Source of the DNA: Rhizobium sp. GN54
GTDB lineage: Bacteria > Pseudomonadota > Alphaproteobacteria > Rhizobiales > Rhizobiaceae
Length of the DNA stretch: 64,000 nt
Assembly (NCBI RefSeq): GCF_021026345.1
Contig: NZ_JAJNCZ010000001.1
Location: 310,001-374,000 of the forward strand
Direction of reading: 5' to 3'
Made by a program: the position numbers and the translations under genes. The stretch's first letter is position 1. Each line of letters opens with the position of its first letter. Below are positions 1 through 8,782 of the stretch, in pieces. The notes under the pieces were generated by a model. The model did not search any database and was not told the DNA's origin. It worked only from the letters and a program-made list of their open reading frames with translations.

Positions 1-1
1 C

Positions 2-778
2 GCCGGCGGCGTCGCGCTGTCGGCCGCCTGCCTCGCAGCGTTGCTGGTCTTCGGCCGACTGGACGAGGAGGGGATCGCGCTGGTGATCGTCCCCGCCGCG
101 GCCGCCTTCTTCCTCTCGGTCTTCGCGACCACCTTCGGTAAGTCGCTGCGCGGTGCGCGCAGCCTGTCCCAGCGCATCATGACCGTGCTGATGATCGCCT
201 TCTTCGGCTTCGTCTTCCTCACCGTGTTCGGCGCGGTGCTGGCCGGCGTCGTCGCAAGCGGCATCCGCGACGGGCTGCTGCCGGTCCTCTCGGGCGTCGG
301 CGGCATCCTGCTGCTCAACCTGCTGTTCTTCTTCCTGATGGGCGCGCCGACGCCGATCGGGCGGAAGATGATGGACGGCATCGACGGGCTGCGGCAGTAC
401 CTGACGCTCGCCGAGAAGGAGCGGATGAACATGGCCGGCGCGCCGGAAATGTCGCCGCGCCACTATGAGACGCTTCTGCCCTATGCGGTGGCGCTCGGCG
501 TGGAAAAACCCTGGTCGCAGACCTTCGAGCGCTGGCTCGCCACCGCCGCCGCGGGTGTCGCCGCCGCGAGCTACCAGCCCGCCTGGTACGGTGGCCACGG
601 CATCGGCTCCGGCGCCTTCGCCGACCGCATGGGCGACTTCGCCGGCTCCATGGCCGGCACCCTGACCGCCTCTCTCCCGCCCCCGCCCAAGAGCTCGTCC
701 TCCGGCTTCTCCGGCAGCTCCGGCGGCGGCGGCTTTTCGGGCGGCGGAGGCGGCGGAGGAGGGGGTGGGGGATGGTAG
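2..778 (+). CDS. DUF2207-type membrane protein, C-terminal part (5' end outside window)
   Basis: The frame is open from the first bases of the window, so the gene starts upstream. The visible 258 residues begin inside a hydrophobic segment and contain two more strongly hydrophobic stretches (roughly residues 60-80 and 90-110 of the visible part). They end in a low-complexity Ser/Gly tail closing with about ten glycines and a tryptophan. A predicted membrane protein ending in a glycine-rich GGGGW-type tail is typical of the DUF2207 family, whose function is unknown. The large extracytoplasmic N-terminal domain expected for the family would lie outside the window. Family assignment is moderately sure; no function can be claimed. 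Confidence 0.7.
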   Translation, partial: AGGVALSAACLAALLVFGRLDEEGIALVIVPAAAAFFLSVFATTFGKSLRGARSLSQRIMTVLMIAFFGFVFLTVFGAVLAGVVASGIRDGLLPVLSGVGGILLLNLLFFFLMGAPTPIGRKMMDGIDGLRQYLTLAEKERMNMAGAPEMSPRHYETLLPYAVALGVEKPWSQTFERWLATAAAGVAAASYQPAWYGGHGIGSGAFADRMGDFAGSMAGTLTASLPPPPKSSSSGFSGSSGGGGFSGGGGGGGGGGGW

Positions 779-845
779 GTCTCCAGCGTCGCCTTTGCGG
801 GAAGGCGAAAGACGTCTACCATTGAGCCGAACCGGGGAAGAGACG

Positions 846-1145
846 ATGAGTGTAGCCAACATGCCTGCGATCCATCCCGGCGAGATCCTCAGGGACCTCT
901 ATCTGGAGCCGCTGGACATGAGTGCCGGTGCGCTGGCGAAGCAGTTGAATGTGCCGCGCACGCGCATCGAGCGCATCGTCACGGAGAAGATCGGCATCAC
1001 CTCCGACACCGCACTCCGGTTGGCAAGATATTTCGATACGACGCCGGAATTCTGGATGAACCTGCAGACCGGCTATGACCTGAAGGTCGAGGCGGAGCGC
1101 ATGCATGACGAGATCGACCGCATTCCTGTTCACCGGGCCGCCTGA
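846..1145 (+). CDS. HigA-family XRE antitoxin-like regulator, apparently orphan
   Basis: A 99-residue protein. Residues about 10-85 form a helix-turn-helix of the HigA type: IHPGEIL near the N-terminus, then a SAGALAKQLNVPRTRI helix-turn-helix and the diagnostic TTPEFWMNLQ motif. HigA proteins neutralise HigB ribonuclease toxins and repress their own operon. The ATG at 846 was chosen because a GGGAAGAG ribosome-binding site lies just upstream; an in-frame start at 765 would overlap the preceding gene. In canonical modules higB lies directly upstream, but only 67 bases separate this gene from the DUF2207 gene and no toxin-like frame is present on either side. It may be a solitary regulator or the remnant of a module. 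Confidence 0.85.
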   Translation: MSVANMPAIHPGEILRDLYLEPLDMSAGALAKQLNVPRTRIERIVTEKIGITSDTALRLARYFDTTPEFWMNLQTGYDLKVEAERMHDEIDRIPVHRAA

Positions 1146-1235
1146 ACGGCGACTTTTCCGCCGGGGCACGGATGACTTTTTGCTTGAGGCTTGCTAAGTC
1201 CGCCGCAGTCCAACGATCTGCCAGAAAAGCATCCC

Positions 1236-3350
1236 ATGCCCGATCTCCTGCTTGAGCTCCGTTCCGAGGAAATTCCCGCCCGCCTGCAGCGCAAGGCGGC
1301 AGGCGACCTGCGCAAGCTCGTCACCGACGCCCTCGTCGAGGCGGGGCTGACCTATGAGGGTGTCCGCGAATACTGGACGCCGCGCCGGCTGACGCTCGAC
1401 ATCCGCGGCCTGAACGCCCGCTCCGCCGACGTCCGCGAGGAGCGAAAGGGTCCGCGCACGGATGCGAACGATAAGGCGATCGAGGGCTTCCTGCGCGGCG
1501 CGGGGCTGGCCTCCATCAGCGAGGCGCATGTCCACAGCGATCCGAAGAAGGGCGATTTCTATGTCGCCCACATCGTCAAGCCGGGCCGGGCGGCCGAAGA
1601 GATCATCGCCGAGGTGATGCCGGGCATCATCCGCAACTTCCCCTGGCCGAAGCCGATGCGCTCGGGCGCGGCCTCGGCAAGGTCCGGCGCGCTGCGCTGG
1701 GTGCGCCCGCTGCAGTCGATCGTCTGCCTGTTCGGCTCGGAGACCGAAGAGACGCGCGTCGTGCCCTTCGAGGTCGACGGCATCGTCGCCTCCAACGTCA
1801 CCTACGGCCATCGGTTCCACGCGCCGGAGCCGATCACGGTGCGCCGTTTCGAAGACTATGCCGCAGCGCTGGAAAAGGCGAAGGTCATCCTCGACGCCGA
1901 GCGCCGCAAGCAGATCATCGCCACCGACGCCAGGAACATCGCCTTTGCCAACGGCCTGGAACTGGTCGAGGACGAGGGGCTCCTGGAAGAGGTCTCCGGC
2001 CTCGTCGAATGGCCGCAGGTGCTCATGGGCACCTTCGAGGAGGCGTTCCTGGCGATCCCCGCCGAGATCATCCGCCTGACGATCAAGACCAACCAGAAGT
2101 GCTTCGTCACCCGGCCGGCCGGCGGCGAGGGCCTGTCCAACCATTTCATCCTCGTCTCCAATATCGAGGCGAAGGACGGCGGCAAGGAGATCGTCCACGG
2201 CAACGGCAAGGTGGTGCGCGCCCGCCTGTCGGACGCCCGCCACTTCTGGACCCGCGACCAGCACGACCTGCCGGATCTGGAGACGCTGACGGCGTCGGCC
2301 GAGAAGTTCGGCCTCGACCTGAAGAAGCCGCTCGACCAGCGCATGGCCAAGCTCGACGCCCTGGACGTCACCTTCCACGCCAAACTCGGCACGCAGGGCA
2401 AGCGCGTGCAGCGCATCCGCGCGCTCGCCGCCGAACTCGCCAAGGTCACCGGCGCCGATCCGGCTCTCGTCGACCGCGCCGTCGTGCTCGCCAAGGCCGA
2501 CCTGCGCACCGAGGCCGTCGGCGAGTTCCCCGAACTCCAGGGCATCATGGGCCGCAAATACGCTCTTCTGCAGGGCGAGGACCCGGCGGTGGCCGAAGCG
2601 ATCGAGGATCACTACAAGCCACAGGGCCCCTCCGACCGCGTGCCCACCGACCCGGTCGCGATCACCGTGGCCCTGGCCGACAAGCTGGACACGCTGGTAG
2701 GCTTCTGGGCCATCGACGAGAAGCCCACGGGCTCGAAGGATCCCTATGCACTGCGGCGGGCGGCGCTGGGGGTTGTGCGGATCTTGCTGGAGAAGGGTAT
2801 CCGGTTGCCGCTCATGTCTGTGGTCAGCGACCCGGACCTCGTTTCCTTCTTCCACGACCGCCTCAAGGTCTATCTCCGCGATCTCGGCGCCCGTCATGAC
2901 CTGATCGACGCCGTGCTGACGTCCGATTCCGACGACCTGCTCATGGTCGCCCGCCGCGTCGAGGCGCTGACGGCGTTCATCACCTCCGAGGACGGAAAGA
3001 ACCTGCTCGCGGGCACCAAGCGGGCGACGCAGCTGCTCGCCGCCGAAGAGAAGAAGGGCACGGTCGTCGCCGACGGCGTCTCCGTCGATCTCTTCCGCCT
3101 GCCGGCCGAGAAGGACCTGCGCGAGGCGATCGTCATCGCCTCGCGCGAGGCGGCCGCGGCCGTTGCCGGCGAAGACTTCCGCTCGGCCATGGAGGCGCTG
3201 TCGAAGCTGCGCGCGCCGGTCGACCGGTTCTTCGACGACGTGCTCGTCAACGACGAGGACGCGGCGATCCGGGCAAACCGGCTGGCCCTGCTCGCCGCGA
3301 TCCGCGCGGCCACCGGCACGGTCGCCGATTTTTCGAAGATCGCCGGCTGA
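1236..3350 (+). CDS. glyS: Glycine--tRNA ligase beta subunit
   Basis: A 704-residue protein matching the usual length of bacterial GlyS, the beta subunit of the alpha2beta2 glycyl-tRNA synthetase that charges tRNA-Gly in the cytoplasm. It begins with the family N-terminus [16 protein letters not shown] and carries typical internal segments such as TIKTNQKCF (about residue 285), ARHFWTRDQ (about 345) and the HD-like/anticodon-binding C-terminal part with [11 protein letters not shown] (about residue 505). The start at 1236 is preferred over an in-frame upstream start at 1191 because conservation begins at MPDLL. The catalytic alpha subunit gene glyQ is not in the window and is expected upstream. 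Confidence 0.97.
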   Translation: MPDLLLELRSEEIPARLQRKAAGDLRKLVTDALVEAGLTYEGVREYWTPRRLTLDIRGLNARSADVREERKGPRTDANDKAIEGFLRGAGLASISEAHVHSDPKKGDFYVAHIVKPGRAAEEIIAEVMPGIIRNFPWPKPMRSGAASARSGALRWVRPLQSIVCLFGSETEETRVVPFEVDGIVASNVTYGHRFHAPEPITVRRFEDYAAALEKAKVILDAERRKQIIATDARNIAFANGLELVEDEGLLEEVSGLVEWPQVLMGTFEEAFLAIPAEIIRLTIKTNQKCFVTRPAGGEGLSNHFILVSNIEAKDGGKEIVHGNGKVVRARLSDARHFWTRDQHDLPDLETLTASAEKFGLDLKKPLDQRMAKLDALDVTFHAKLGTQGKRVQRIRALAAELAKVTGADPALVDRAVVLAKADLRTEAVGEFPELQGIMGRKYALLQGEDPAVAEAIEDHYKPQGPSDRVPTDPVAITVALADKLDTLVGFWAIDEKPTGSKDPYALRRAALGVVRILLEKGIRLPLMSVVSDPDLVSFFHDRLKVYLRDLGARHDLIDAVLTSDSDDLLMVARRVEALTAFITSEDGKNLLAGTKRATQLLAAEEKKGTVVADGVSVDLFRLPAEKDLREAIVIASREAAAAVAGEDFRSAMEALSKLRAPVDRFFDDVLVNDEDAAIRANRLALLAAIRAATGTVADFSKIAG

Positions 3351-3407
3351 CGACGGAAACGCAGACGCCCAACGCATATCAAGACGCCGGGCGGCAAGTT
3401 GGATCTA

Positions 3408-3456
3408 CCCTCCCCTTGAGGGGGAGGGTCGGAGCGAAGCTCCGGGGTGGGGTGAT
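3408..3456 (+). repeat. Palindromic intergenic repeat module, copy A1
   Basis: Two consecutive hairpins: CCCTCCCC-ttga-GGGGGAGGG and CGGAGC-gaa-GCTCCGG, ending in GGTGGGGTGA. The module is nearly identical to the one at 28098-28146; the differences inside the second hairpin are compensated on both arms. It lies just after the glyS stop. Such modules are widespread in rhizobial intergenic DNA (recalled, not searched). Confidence 0.85.
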
Positions 3457-3546
3457 CCGCCGGGGATACGGGTGCTGATCGGTCGCGAGGCGCCCTTCAC
3501 CTAAGGACGCCCCAAGGCGCAGGCAGCCATCGACGCGCCGTCACAG

Positions 3547-3593
3547 TCACCACCGCCCGCCGCTTTGCGGCGACCTCCCCCTTCAAGGGGGAA
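3547..3593 (-). repeat. Palindromic intergenic repeat module, copy A2 (inverted)
   Basis: Inverted relative to the module at 3408-3456: TCACC at the outer end, a GCCGC-tttg-GCGGC hairpin, then a second hairpin with arms CCCCCTT and AAGGGGG. Its reverse complement aligns with copy A1 over the whole length, so A1 and A2 form an inward-facing composite element with a 90-base spacer. Confidence 0.8.
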
Positions 3594-3684
3594 ATGGTTG
3601 CGCAGCGCGAAATGCTTACGGACCGACCGCAGCGTGGCACCGCACGGCCAGCAAACAGACCGCAACCCGGGAGACCGCCCGCAG

Positions 3685-4191
3685 ATGACCGGCAAGATCC
3701 TGATCAGCGCCTGCCTCATGGGCCAGCCGGTCCGCTACAATGGTTCGACGCGGCCGCTCCTGCATGAGGCGGTGGCGCGCTGGAAGGCGGAAGGGCGGCT
3801 CGTCGTCTTCTGTCCGGAACTCGCCGGCGGCTTCTCCGTGCCGCGGCCGGCGGCCGAGATCGCCGGCGCACGCGATGGCAACGCGGTGCTGGACGGCGTG
3901 GCGCGCGTGGTGGAGCGGTCCGGCCGGGACGTCTCGGACGGCTTCGTCGAGGGCGCGCGCCGGGCGCTGGAGATCGCGGAGGCGAATGGCTGCCGCCACG
4001 CGCTCCTGATCGACGGCAGCCCGTCCTGCGGTTCGGGCTTTCTCTATGACGGCAGCTTTTCCGGAAGGCGCCACGCGGGCGAAGGGGTAACGGCGGCCCT
4101 GCTCAGGCGCCACGGCATCGCCGTGTTCTCGGACCTCGAGGTGGATCGCCTGGCAGAAGCCTTGTCCGCGGACGATGCCCTTTCCGAATAA
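3685..4191 (+). CDS. DUF523 family protein
   Basis: A 168-residue protein with the DUF523 hallmarks: N-terminal ILISACLMGQPVRYNG, CPELAGGFSVPRPAAEI (residues about 42-60) and DGSPSCGSGFLYDG (about 110-125). The two conserved cysteines, in ISACL and PSCGSG, could bind a metal or cluster, but the family has no established biochemical role. The ATG at 3685 is chosen because homology begins at MTGKIL; an in-frame upstream extension would run back into the repeat. It is probably transcribed alone and is followed by a strong hairpin. Confidence 0.88.
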   Translation: MTGKILISACLMGQPVRYNGSTRPLLHEAVARWKAEGRLVVFCPELAGGFSVPRPAAEIAGARDGNAVLDGVARVVERSGRDVSDGFVEGARRALEIAEANGCRHALLIDGSPSCGSGFLYDGSFSGRRHAGEGVTAALLRRHGIAVFSDLEVDRLAEALSADDALSE

Positions 4192-4193
4192 GG

Positions 4194-4225
4194 CTTGCGC
4201 CCCTGCTTCTCTTCAGGGGCGCAAG
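4194..4225 (+). terminator. Hairpin after the DUF523 gene
   Basis: A perfect 12-bp stem (CTTGCGCCCCTG / CAGGGGCGCAAG) with an 8-base loop starts three bases after the stop codon. There is no clear T-run afterwards, so it may terminate weakly or protect the 3' end of the transcript. Confidence 0.6.
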
Positions 4226-4307
4226 ACATCCGCGCCCGATTGCGCAGGGCGGATGCCCGATCAGTCCTGGAGGGACCGATGGGGCAGGGAACCTGAAAAA
4301 TATAGGG

Positions 4308-4817
4308 TCAGTTCAGCCGAAGTTCAAATGTCGACGGATCAAGCTCGCGTGAGGCGGCCGGCTGGGCTGCTGCTGCCGCGGTCACCGCGACCGCCGCCAC
4401 GCCGCTGTCCAGCGCGCCCGTCATCGCTGCGGTATCGATGGCGGCCATCGGCTCGTCGGGCGTTTCGACCGGGGCCTCGGCGACCGCGTCCTCGGCCTGT
4501 TCGGGGGCCTTGGTGACGAACACCACCGGCGAGCCGCCGAACCAGGCCTCGCTGCGGAACATCCGCCGTTCGCCGTCGATTTCGCGGATCTCGACCTTCT
4601 GCGTGCCGGGCTCGAGTTCGGGGACCACGTAGGAACGGCCCTTTTCCGCCACCTTCAGCGGCGGGCAGTGCGCGCAGGAGATGGTGGCGACGCTGCCCCG
4701 GCCCTTGCCGCCGGAGGCGACCGGCTCGATGGAGGACGCAAAAGCGGGTGCGGCAAGAAGGACGAATGCAAGGGCCGGCGCGATGGAAGGCCCGATGGAC
4801 GGCATGAGGCTGCGCAT
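4308..4817 (-). CDS. Secreted protein with a Cys-x-x-Cys pair (tentatively HPE1-like)
   Basis: A 169-residue protein with a Sec signal peptide (MRSLMPSIG..., hydrophobic core ALAFVLLAAPAFA, cleavage after AFA). The mature N-terminal half has ISCAHCPPLK (a CxxC pair), then YVVPELEPGTQKVEIREI and WFGGSPVVFV. The C-terminal third is an Ala/Glu-rich low-complexity stretch ending ELDPSTFELRLN. I recall rhizobial proteins with this pattern named after a plant-virulence effector HPE1-like domain, but cannot verify it. The start at 4817 places the signal peptide at the N-terminus; an upstream in-frame extension to 4919 would bury it. The CxxC may bind metal or be redox active. Confidence 0.6.
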   Translation of the reverse strand: MRSLMPSIGPSIAPALAFVLLAAPAFASSIEPVASGGKGRGSVATISCAHCPPLKVAEKGRSYVVPELEPGTQKVEIREIDGERRMFRSEAWFGGSPVVFVTKAPEQAEDAVAEAPVETPDEPMAAIDTAAMTGALDSGVAAVAVTAAAAAQPAASRELDPSTFELRLN

Positions 4818-5034
4818 GCGTGGTTCTCCGTGTTGCGCCGCGTCGGCGGCAGCGGCACCGCTTCGTTCCGGCGCAGGACCGGCGGGAGACCGCAACGGTC
4901 CCGCATAGACGCCATGCACCAGGGTCGACGGAAAGACTATGCGTTTTCCGTTACCTTCCGGTCAGGAGAATTGGTAAAAATTGAATGAGGCGCGAATTTC
5001 CTGGCGCCGTCGCGCAGGCTCGATTGGGCGCCGT

Positions 5035-6306
5035 TCACACCGTCTCGCGCGCGACCGCCCGCCAGCCGATGTCGCGGCGGCAGAAGCCGTTTGCCCAGTC
5101 GACCCGGTCCGCCAGCGCATAGGCGCCGGCCTGGGCTGCGGCGACGGTGGCGGCGACGGCGGTGGCGTTCAGCACCCGCCCGCCGGTAGCAACGAGCCTG
5201 CCGTCCTTGATGCCTGTGCCGGCATGAAACACCTTGGTGGCCTTGCCGTCGGCGGGGATGGAGAGGATCGGCGTATTCTTGTCGTAGGAACCGGGATAGC
5301 CTTTCGAGGCGAGAACGACGGTCAGCGCCGTCTCGTCCTTCCACTCGGCCGAGACCGTGTCGAGCCTGCCGGTCGCCGCCGCATGCAGGAGCGGCAGCAA
5401 GTCGCTCTTCAGCCGCATCATCAGCACCTGGCATTCCGGGTCGCCGAAGCGGACGTTGTATTCGATCAGTTCCGGCCCCTTGTCGGTGATCATCAGCCCG
5501 GCGAAGAGGACGCCGGAAAAGGGGTGGCCGTCAGCGGCCATGCCGCGGATCGTCGGTTCGATGATCTCCTTCATCGTCCGCTGGACCAGCTCAGGCGTCA
5601 TCACCGGGGCAGGGGAATAGGCGCCCATGCCACCGGTATTCGGGCCGGTGTCGCCGTCTCCGACGCGCTTGTGGTCCTGGGCCGAGGCGAGCGCCAGCGC
5701 GTTCTGTCCGTCGCAGAGGCAGAAGAAGCTCGCCTCCTCGCCGTCGAGGAAGGCTTCGACCACGACCTCCGCCCCGGCCGCGCCGAAGGCGCCGTCGAAG
5801 CAGTCGTCGATCGCCGAAAGCGCCTCGTCCACCGTCATCGCCACGGTCACGCCCTTGCCGGCCGCCAGGCCGTCGGCCTTGATGACGATCGGCGCGCCCT
5901 GCTCGCCGACATAGGCGCGGGCGGCGGCGGCATCGGTGAAGCGGCGATAGGCGCCGGTGGGGATGTCGTACTTGGCGCAGAGATCCTTGGTGAAGCCCTT
6001 GGAGCCTTCGAGCTGCGCTGCGGCCGCGGACGGGCCGAACACGTCGATGCCGTCGGCGCGGAGCCGGTCGGCGAGCCCCGCCACCAGCGGGGCCTCGGGG
6101 CCGACGACGACGAAGGTCACGCCGTTGTCGCGGCAGAAGGCGGAGACAGTCGCATGGTCCTCGACGTCGAGCGGGACGAGCGTGGCGCATTCGGCCATGC
6201 CGGGATTGCCGGGGGCGGCAAAGAGTTCGGCGAGCAGCGGCGACTGGGCCAGTTTCCAGGCCAGCGCATGTTCGCGTCCGCCCGAGCCGATCAACAGAAC
6301 CTTCAT
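5035..6306 (-). CDS. purD: Phosphoribosylamine--glycine ligase (GAR synthetase)
   Basis: A 423-residue protein of normal PurD length. It catalyses the second step of purine synthesis: phosphoribosylamine + glycine + ATP gives GAR. It starts [17 protein letters not shown], the family N-terminus. The ATP-grasp domain begins at about 105 with [18 protein letters not shown], and GGMGAYSP and [13 protein letters not shown] lie near 225 and 285. The start at 6306 is preferred to the in-frame upstream start at 6327 because MKVLLIG is the conserved beginning. It lies 171 bases downstream of a small same-strand gene. Confidence 0.97.
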   Translation of the reverse strand: MKVLLIGSGGREHALAWKLAQSPLLAELFAAPGNPGMAECATLVPLDVEDHATVSAFCRDNGVTFVVVGPEAPLVAGLADRLRADGIDVFGPSAAAAQLEGSKGFTKDLCAKYDIPTGAYRRFTDAAAARAYVGEQGAPIVIKADGLAAGKGVTVAMTVDEALSAIDDCFDGAFGAAGAEVVVEAFLDGEEASFFCLCDGQNALALASAQDHKRVGDGDTGPNTGGMGAYSPAPVMTPELVQRTMKEIIEPTIRGMAADGHPFSGVLFAGLMITDKGPELIEYNVRFGDPECQVLMMRLKSDLLPLLHAAATGRLDTVSAEWKDETALTVVLASKGYPGSYDKNTPILSIPADGKATKVFHAGTGIKDGRLVATGGRVLNATAVAATVAAAQAGAYALADRVDWANGFCRRDIGWRAVARETV

Positions 6307-6460
6307 TGCCAAATCCCCAAACGCCATCGTGCCGGCGACCCCCGGCCGCGTTCCCGCGGGTTAAGCGGACGGGGGCGAAAGGTCAAGGGCGACGATGCCG
6401 GCGACGGGGCAAAGGCGGTGGGAAAGCGGGCTTGTCCGAAAGGGGGAAGGCGTCCCCCGT

Positions 6461-6492
6461 CTCAGCGTAAGGTGATCTCAGCGAAAGGTGAT
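6461..6492. repeat. 16-bp imperfect tandem duplication across a stop codon
   Basis: CTCAGCGTAAGGTGAT is followed directly by CTCAGCGAAAGGTGAT (15 of 16 identical). The second unit carries the last codons and TGA stop of the minus-strand gene ending at 6478; the first unit is its untranslated copy. Confidence 0.8.
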
Positions 6493-6720
6493 GGTCGCGC
6501 CCTCATGGCCGGCGCCGTTCAGGCCGGCGAGTTCGGCGTCGATCAGGTGCAGGTCCTGGTACCAGCCGTATTCGAGCGACAGCGCGTTTTTCCGGGCGGC
6601 CCTGCGAAGCGCACATGCAGCGTTGCGCAGATGCTCGAGCTTGGCGATCTTTTCGCCGCGGCTGAGGCCGACGTCGTAGCGGATCGCGTTCAGCTTCAGT
6701 TCCATCATGCTCGCGTTCAT
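6478..6720 (-). CDS. Small conserved protein of unknown function
   Basis: An 80-residue, mostly helical, charged protein (MNASMMELKLNAIRYD..., then LSRGEKIAKLEHLRNAACALRRAARK). It has no signal peptide or membrane segment. The ATG at 6720 follows AGGAG by 8 bases, whereas the GTG three codons upstream abuts the AGGAG and is unlikely. The last coding bases and the stop are part of a 16-bp tandem duplication (see the separate entry). I do not recognise the family; similar short proteins occur in Rhizobiaceae (recalled). It is upstream of purD on the same strand. Confidence 0.65.
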   Translation of the reverse strand: MNASMMELKLNAIRYDVGLSRGEKIAKLEHLRNAACALRRAARKNALSLEYGWYQDLHLIDAELAGLNGAGHEGATITFR

Positions 6721-6865
6721 GAACGTCACTCCTGTCGTATAATCTGGTTGAGCCGGGGCAGGAACGCGATACCGGCGATTTCGTTCCGGGCGCGTCTGCG
6801 TTTATCGGTTGTATCCGCCCCGGATCGGCGCTTGACGCGAAGCCGGCAGGCTGCGAACCAGAGAC

Positions 6866-7834
6866 ATGAGCACCAATCCTTCCGATTCCGGCCCCTCCGA
6901 TTCCGGTCGCGTGGCCGATGCGCCGTCCGACAACTGGGTCTATCGCGTCCTGCCGCGGTCGCTCTGGCCCTACGCCCAGCTCGCCCGCTGGGACCGGCCA
7001 ATCGGCTGGCAGCTCCTGATGTGGCCCTGCCTCTGGTCGGCGGCGCTGGCGGCGAACGTGGCGCGCGCGCAAGTGGCCTATTCCTTCTCGCTGTTCTCCT
7101 GGCATGTGCTGCTCTTCGTCATCGGCTCGATCGCCATGCGCGGCGCCGGCTGCACCTATAACGATCTCGTCGACCATGAGATCGACAAGGCGGTGGCCCG
7201 CACCCGTTCCCGCCCGCTGCCGTCCGGCCGGGTGTCGCGCGGCCAGGCCAAGCTCTTCATCCTGCTGCAGGCGCTCGTCGGCCTGATCGTACTCCTGCAG
7301 TTTAACACTTTCTCGGTGGTGCTGGCGCTCGCCTCGCTGGCGGTCGTGGCGGTCTATCCCTTCGCCAAGCGCTTCACCGACTGGCCGCAGCTCTTTCTCG
7401 GGCTGGCCTTCTCCTGGGGCGCGCTGATGGGCTGGGCGGCGCAGTTCGGTTCGCTGTCGCTGTCCGCCGTCGCCCTCTATGCCGGCGCCGTCGTCTGGAC
7501 CATCGGCTACGACACCATCTATGCCCACCAGGACAAGGAGGACGACGCGCTGATCGGGGTGCGCTCGACCGCGCGCCTGTTCGGCGATCGCACCCGCCTG
7601 TGGCTGGTCGCCCTCTACGGCCTCACTGTCCTGTTGGTCGGCCTGTCCTTCGCGCTCGCCGGCGTCGGCATCCTCGCCTATGCGGGCCTTGCCGTGGCAG
7701 CCGCCTTGCTCGTGTGGCAGATCGTGACGATCGACATCGACGACGGCGAGCAATGCCTCGCGCTGTTCAAGTTCAACGGCGTCGTCGGCCTGATCGTCTT
7801 CCTCGGCCTCGTCGCGGCGCTCGCTTTCGCCTGA
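6866..7834 (+). CDS. ubiA: 4-hydroxybenzoate polyprenyltransferase
   Basis: A 322-residue integral membrane prenyltransferase of the UbiA family. It attaches the polyprenyl tail to 4-hydroxybenzoate in ubiquinone synthesis at the inner membrane. The first Asp-rich motif NDLVDHEID with the following ARTRSRPLPSG lies at about residues 98-120, and the second motif YDTIYAHQDKEDD lies near 213-225. These motifs bind the Mg-diphosphate of the prenyl donor. About eight hydrophobic segments are visible. The N-terminus has a Ser/Asp-rich extension of about 20 residues (SDSGPSDSG) before the conserved core. It is convergent with the DUF6101 gene. Confidence 0.95.
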   Translation: MSTNPSDSGPSDSGRVADAPSDNWVYRVLPRSLWPYAQLARWDRPIGWQLLMWPCLWSAALAANVARAQVAYSFSLFSWHVLLFVIGSIAMRGAGCTYNDLVDHEIDKAVARTRSRPLPSGRVSRGQAKLFILLQALVGLIVLLQFNTFSVVLALASLAVVAVYPFAKRFTDWPQLFLGLAFSWGALMGWAAQFGSLSLSAVALYAGAVVWTIGYDTIYAHQDKEDDALIGVRSTARLFGDRTRLWLVALYGLTVLLVGLSFALAGVGILAYAGLAVAAALLVWQIVTIDIDDGEQCLALFKFNGVVGLIVFLGLVAALAFA

Positions 7835-7840
7835 TCTCGG

Positions 7841-7874
7841 CAAAAACGAAAAGGCCGCCTCGAAGAGGCGGCCT
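7841..7874 (-). terminator. Intrinsic terminator for the DUF6101 gene
   Basis: A 10-bp stem, AGGCCGCCTC-gaa-GAGGCGGCCT (7852-7874). Read on the minus strand it is followed by TTTTCGTTTTT, so it is a good rho-independent terminator for the minus-strand gene. On the plus strand it could also stop ubiA, though with no T-run. Confidence 0.8.
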
Positions 7875-7916
7875 CGTCGCATTCCGGGTGCCCAGATGCC
7901 CCTTTATGCTCTTGTC

Positions 7917-8483
7917 TCAGTTGCGCGCGATGATCTCGTCGCCGTTGATGCGCATCATCAGGCCGAGGTCGCCTTTGGAGCGCCGCACGAGGAAGCGCGG
8001 GCGCCGGTCGGCGAAGTAGGAATGGCGGCGGCGCTGCCGGGGCGGACGGGCGGGGATCGCGCCGAGATGCATCTCCAGCGGGCGGGCCACGCCGTCGGCT
8101 TCCACCATCAGCATCGGGATCTTGTAGGCATCCGACCAGCTGCGCCAGTCGGCGGCGATGTCGCAAAGGTCGTGGGCGACGAGCAGCGGAATGCACAGTT
8201 CCGGATCGTCATGGTGCAGTTCGAGCGTCACGGTGACCTCGCCGTTGCCATGGTCGATGGCGCGGGCGGCAACGCCCTTGAAGGCGCGCGCCGGCAGTGC
8301 GATCGACAGCGGCAGGCCGCTGGAGGGAAGGATCTTGCGCATCACCGCGCCCCGTTCGTCCAGCGTGATGGTCACGTCACCGGTGGTGTTGCGCATCGCA
8401 TAGCTGATCTGCTGGGGAAATCGCCTGGGATCGAGCCTGAGCGTGCTTCCGGCCCATGCCGGCTTGGTAACGGTGTTCAGCAT
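7917..8483 (-). CDS. DUF6101 family protein
   Basis: A 188-residue protein with no signal peptide or membrane segment. It opens MLNTVTKPAWAGSTLRLDP with FPQQISYAMR shortly after, and ends with a basic segment (PRQRRRHSYFADRRPRF) followed by GLMMRINGDEIIARN. I recall this pattern as the rhizobial family DUF6101, of unknown function. The basic C-terminal third suggests nucleic-acid or membrane-surface contact, but that is speculation. A good terminator follows. About 300 bases of non-coding DNA separate its start from the divergent DUF1217 gene; they contain AT-rich stretches probably serving both promoters. Confidence 0.75.
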   Translation of the reverse strand: MLNTVTKPAWAGSTLRLDPRRFPQQISYAMRNTTGDVTITLDERGAVMRKILPSSGLPLSIALPARAFKGVAARAIDHGNGEVTVTLELHHDDPELCIPLLVAHDLCDIAADWRSWSDAYKIPMLMVEADGVARPLEMHLGAIPARPPRQRRRHSYFADRRPRFLVRRSKGDLGLMMRINGDEIIARN

Positions 8484-8782
8484 TGTCTTTCACCCTTGTC
8501 TTCCTTGAGAGCAGGTTTCCCTTCTCCACGGGACTTTCCGTCCTCTGTGTCGGGAAGCTTAGGGGCGGCGCGTTCCGGGCGGCTTAAAAATCGCGGTTAA
8601 GAAAGCTTTGCCCGGGCGGATGGTTAGCAAATGCCGGAAGCGCAGGGTTTCCGTTTGGTGAACGCCCCCGGAGGCGGCCCCGAAAGCCCCGGGCAAGCGA
8701 ACCCGGCCATGATCGCGGAGGTTACATGCGCGCGCGTGCGGCTCGATCGGTCGTCGCGCCGATGCAAAGGGATATTTTGGGG

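Larger units (their letters stand above)
3351..3684. other. Non-coding gap dominated by palindromic repeat modules
   Basis: A 334-base stretch without a supportable gene between glyS and the DUF523 gene. It holds two modules of a palindromic repeat in opposite orientation (annotated separately) and about 90 bases of unremarkable spacer. The final part (3594-3684) presumably carries the promoter of the DUF523 gene, but I see no convincing -35/-10 pair. Confidence 0.7.

Noticed and set aside
778-845. A HigB toxin gene upstream of the HigA-like gene
   Set aside because: Only 67 bases are available and the preceding frame is the DUF2207 protein.
1194-3377. A 727-codon minus-strand frame
   Set aside because: It is the complement of glyS, has a composition of Arg/Asp/Gly/Val typical of antisense frames, and shows no domain.
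4981-7161. A 726-codon plus-strand frame
   Set aside because: It covers purD and the small 80-residue gene in antisense and then runs into ubiA out of frame.
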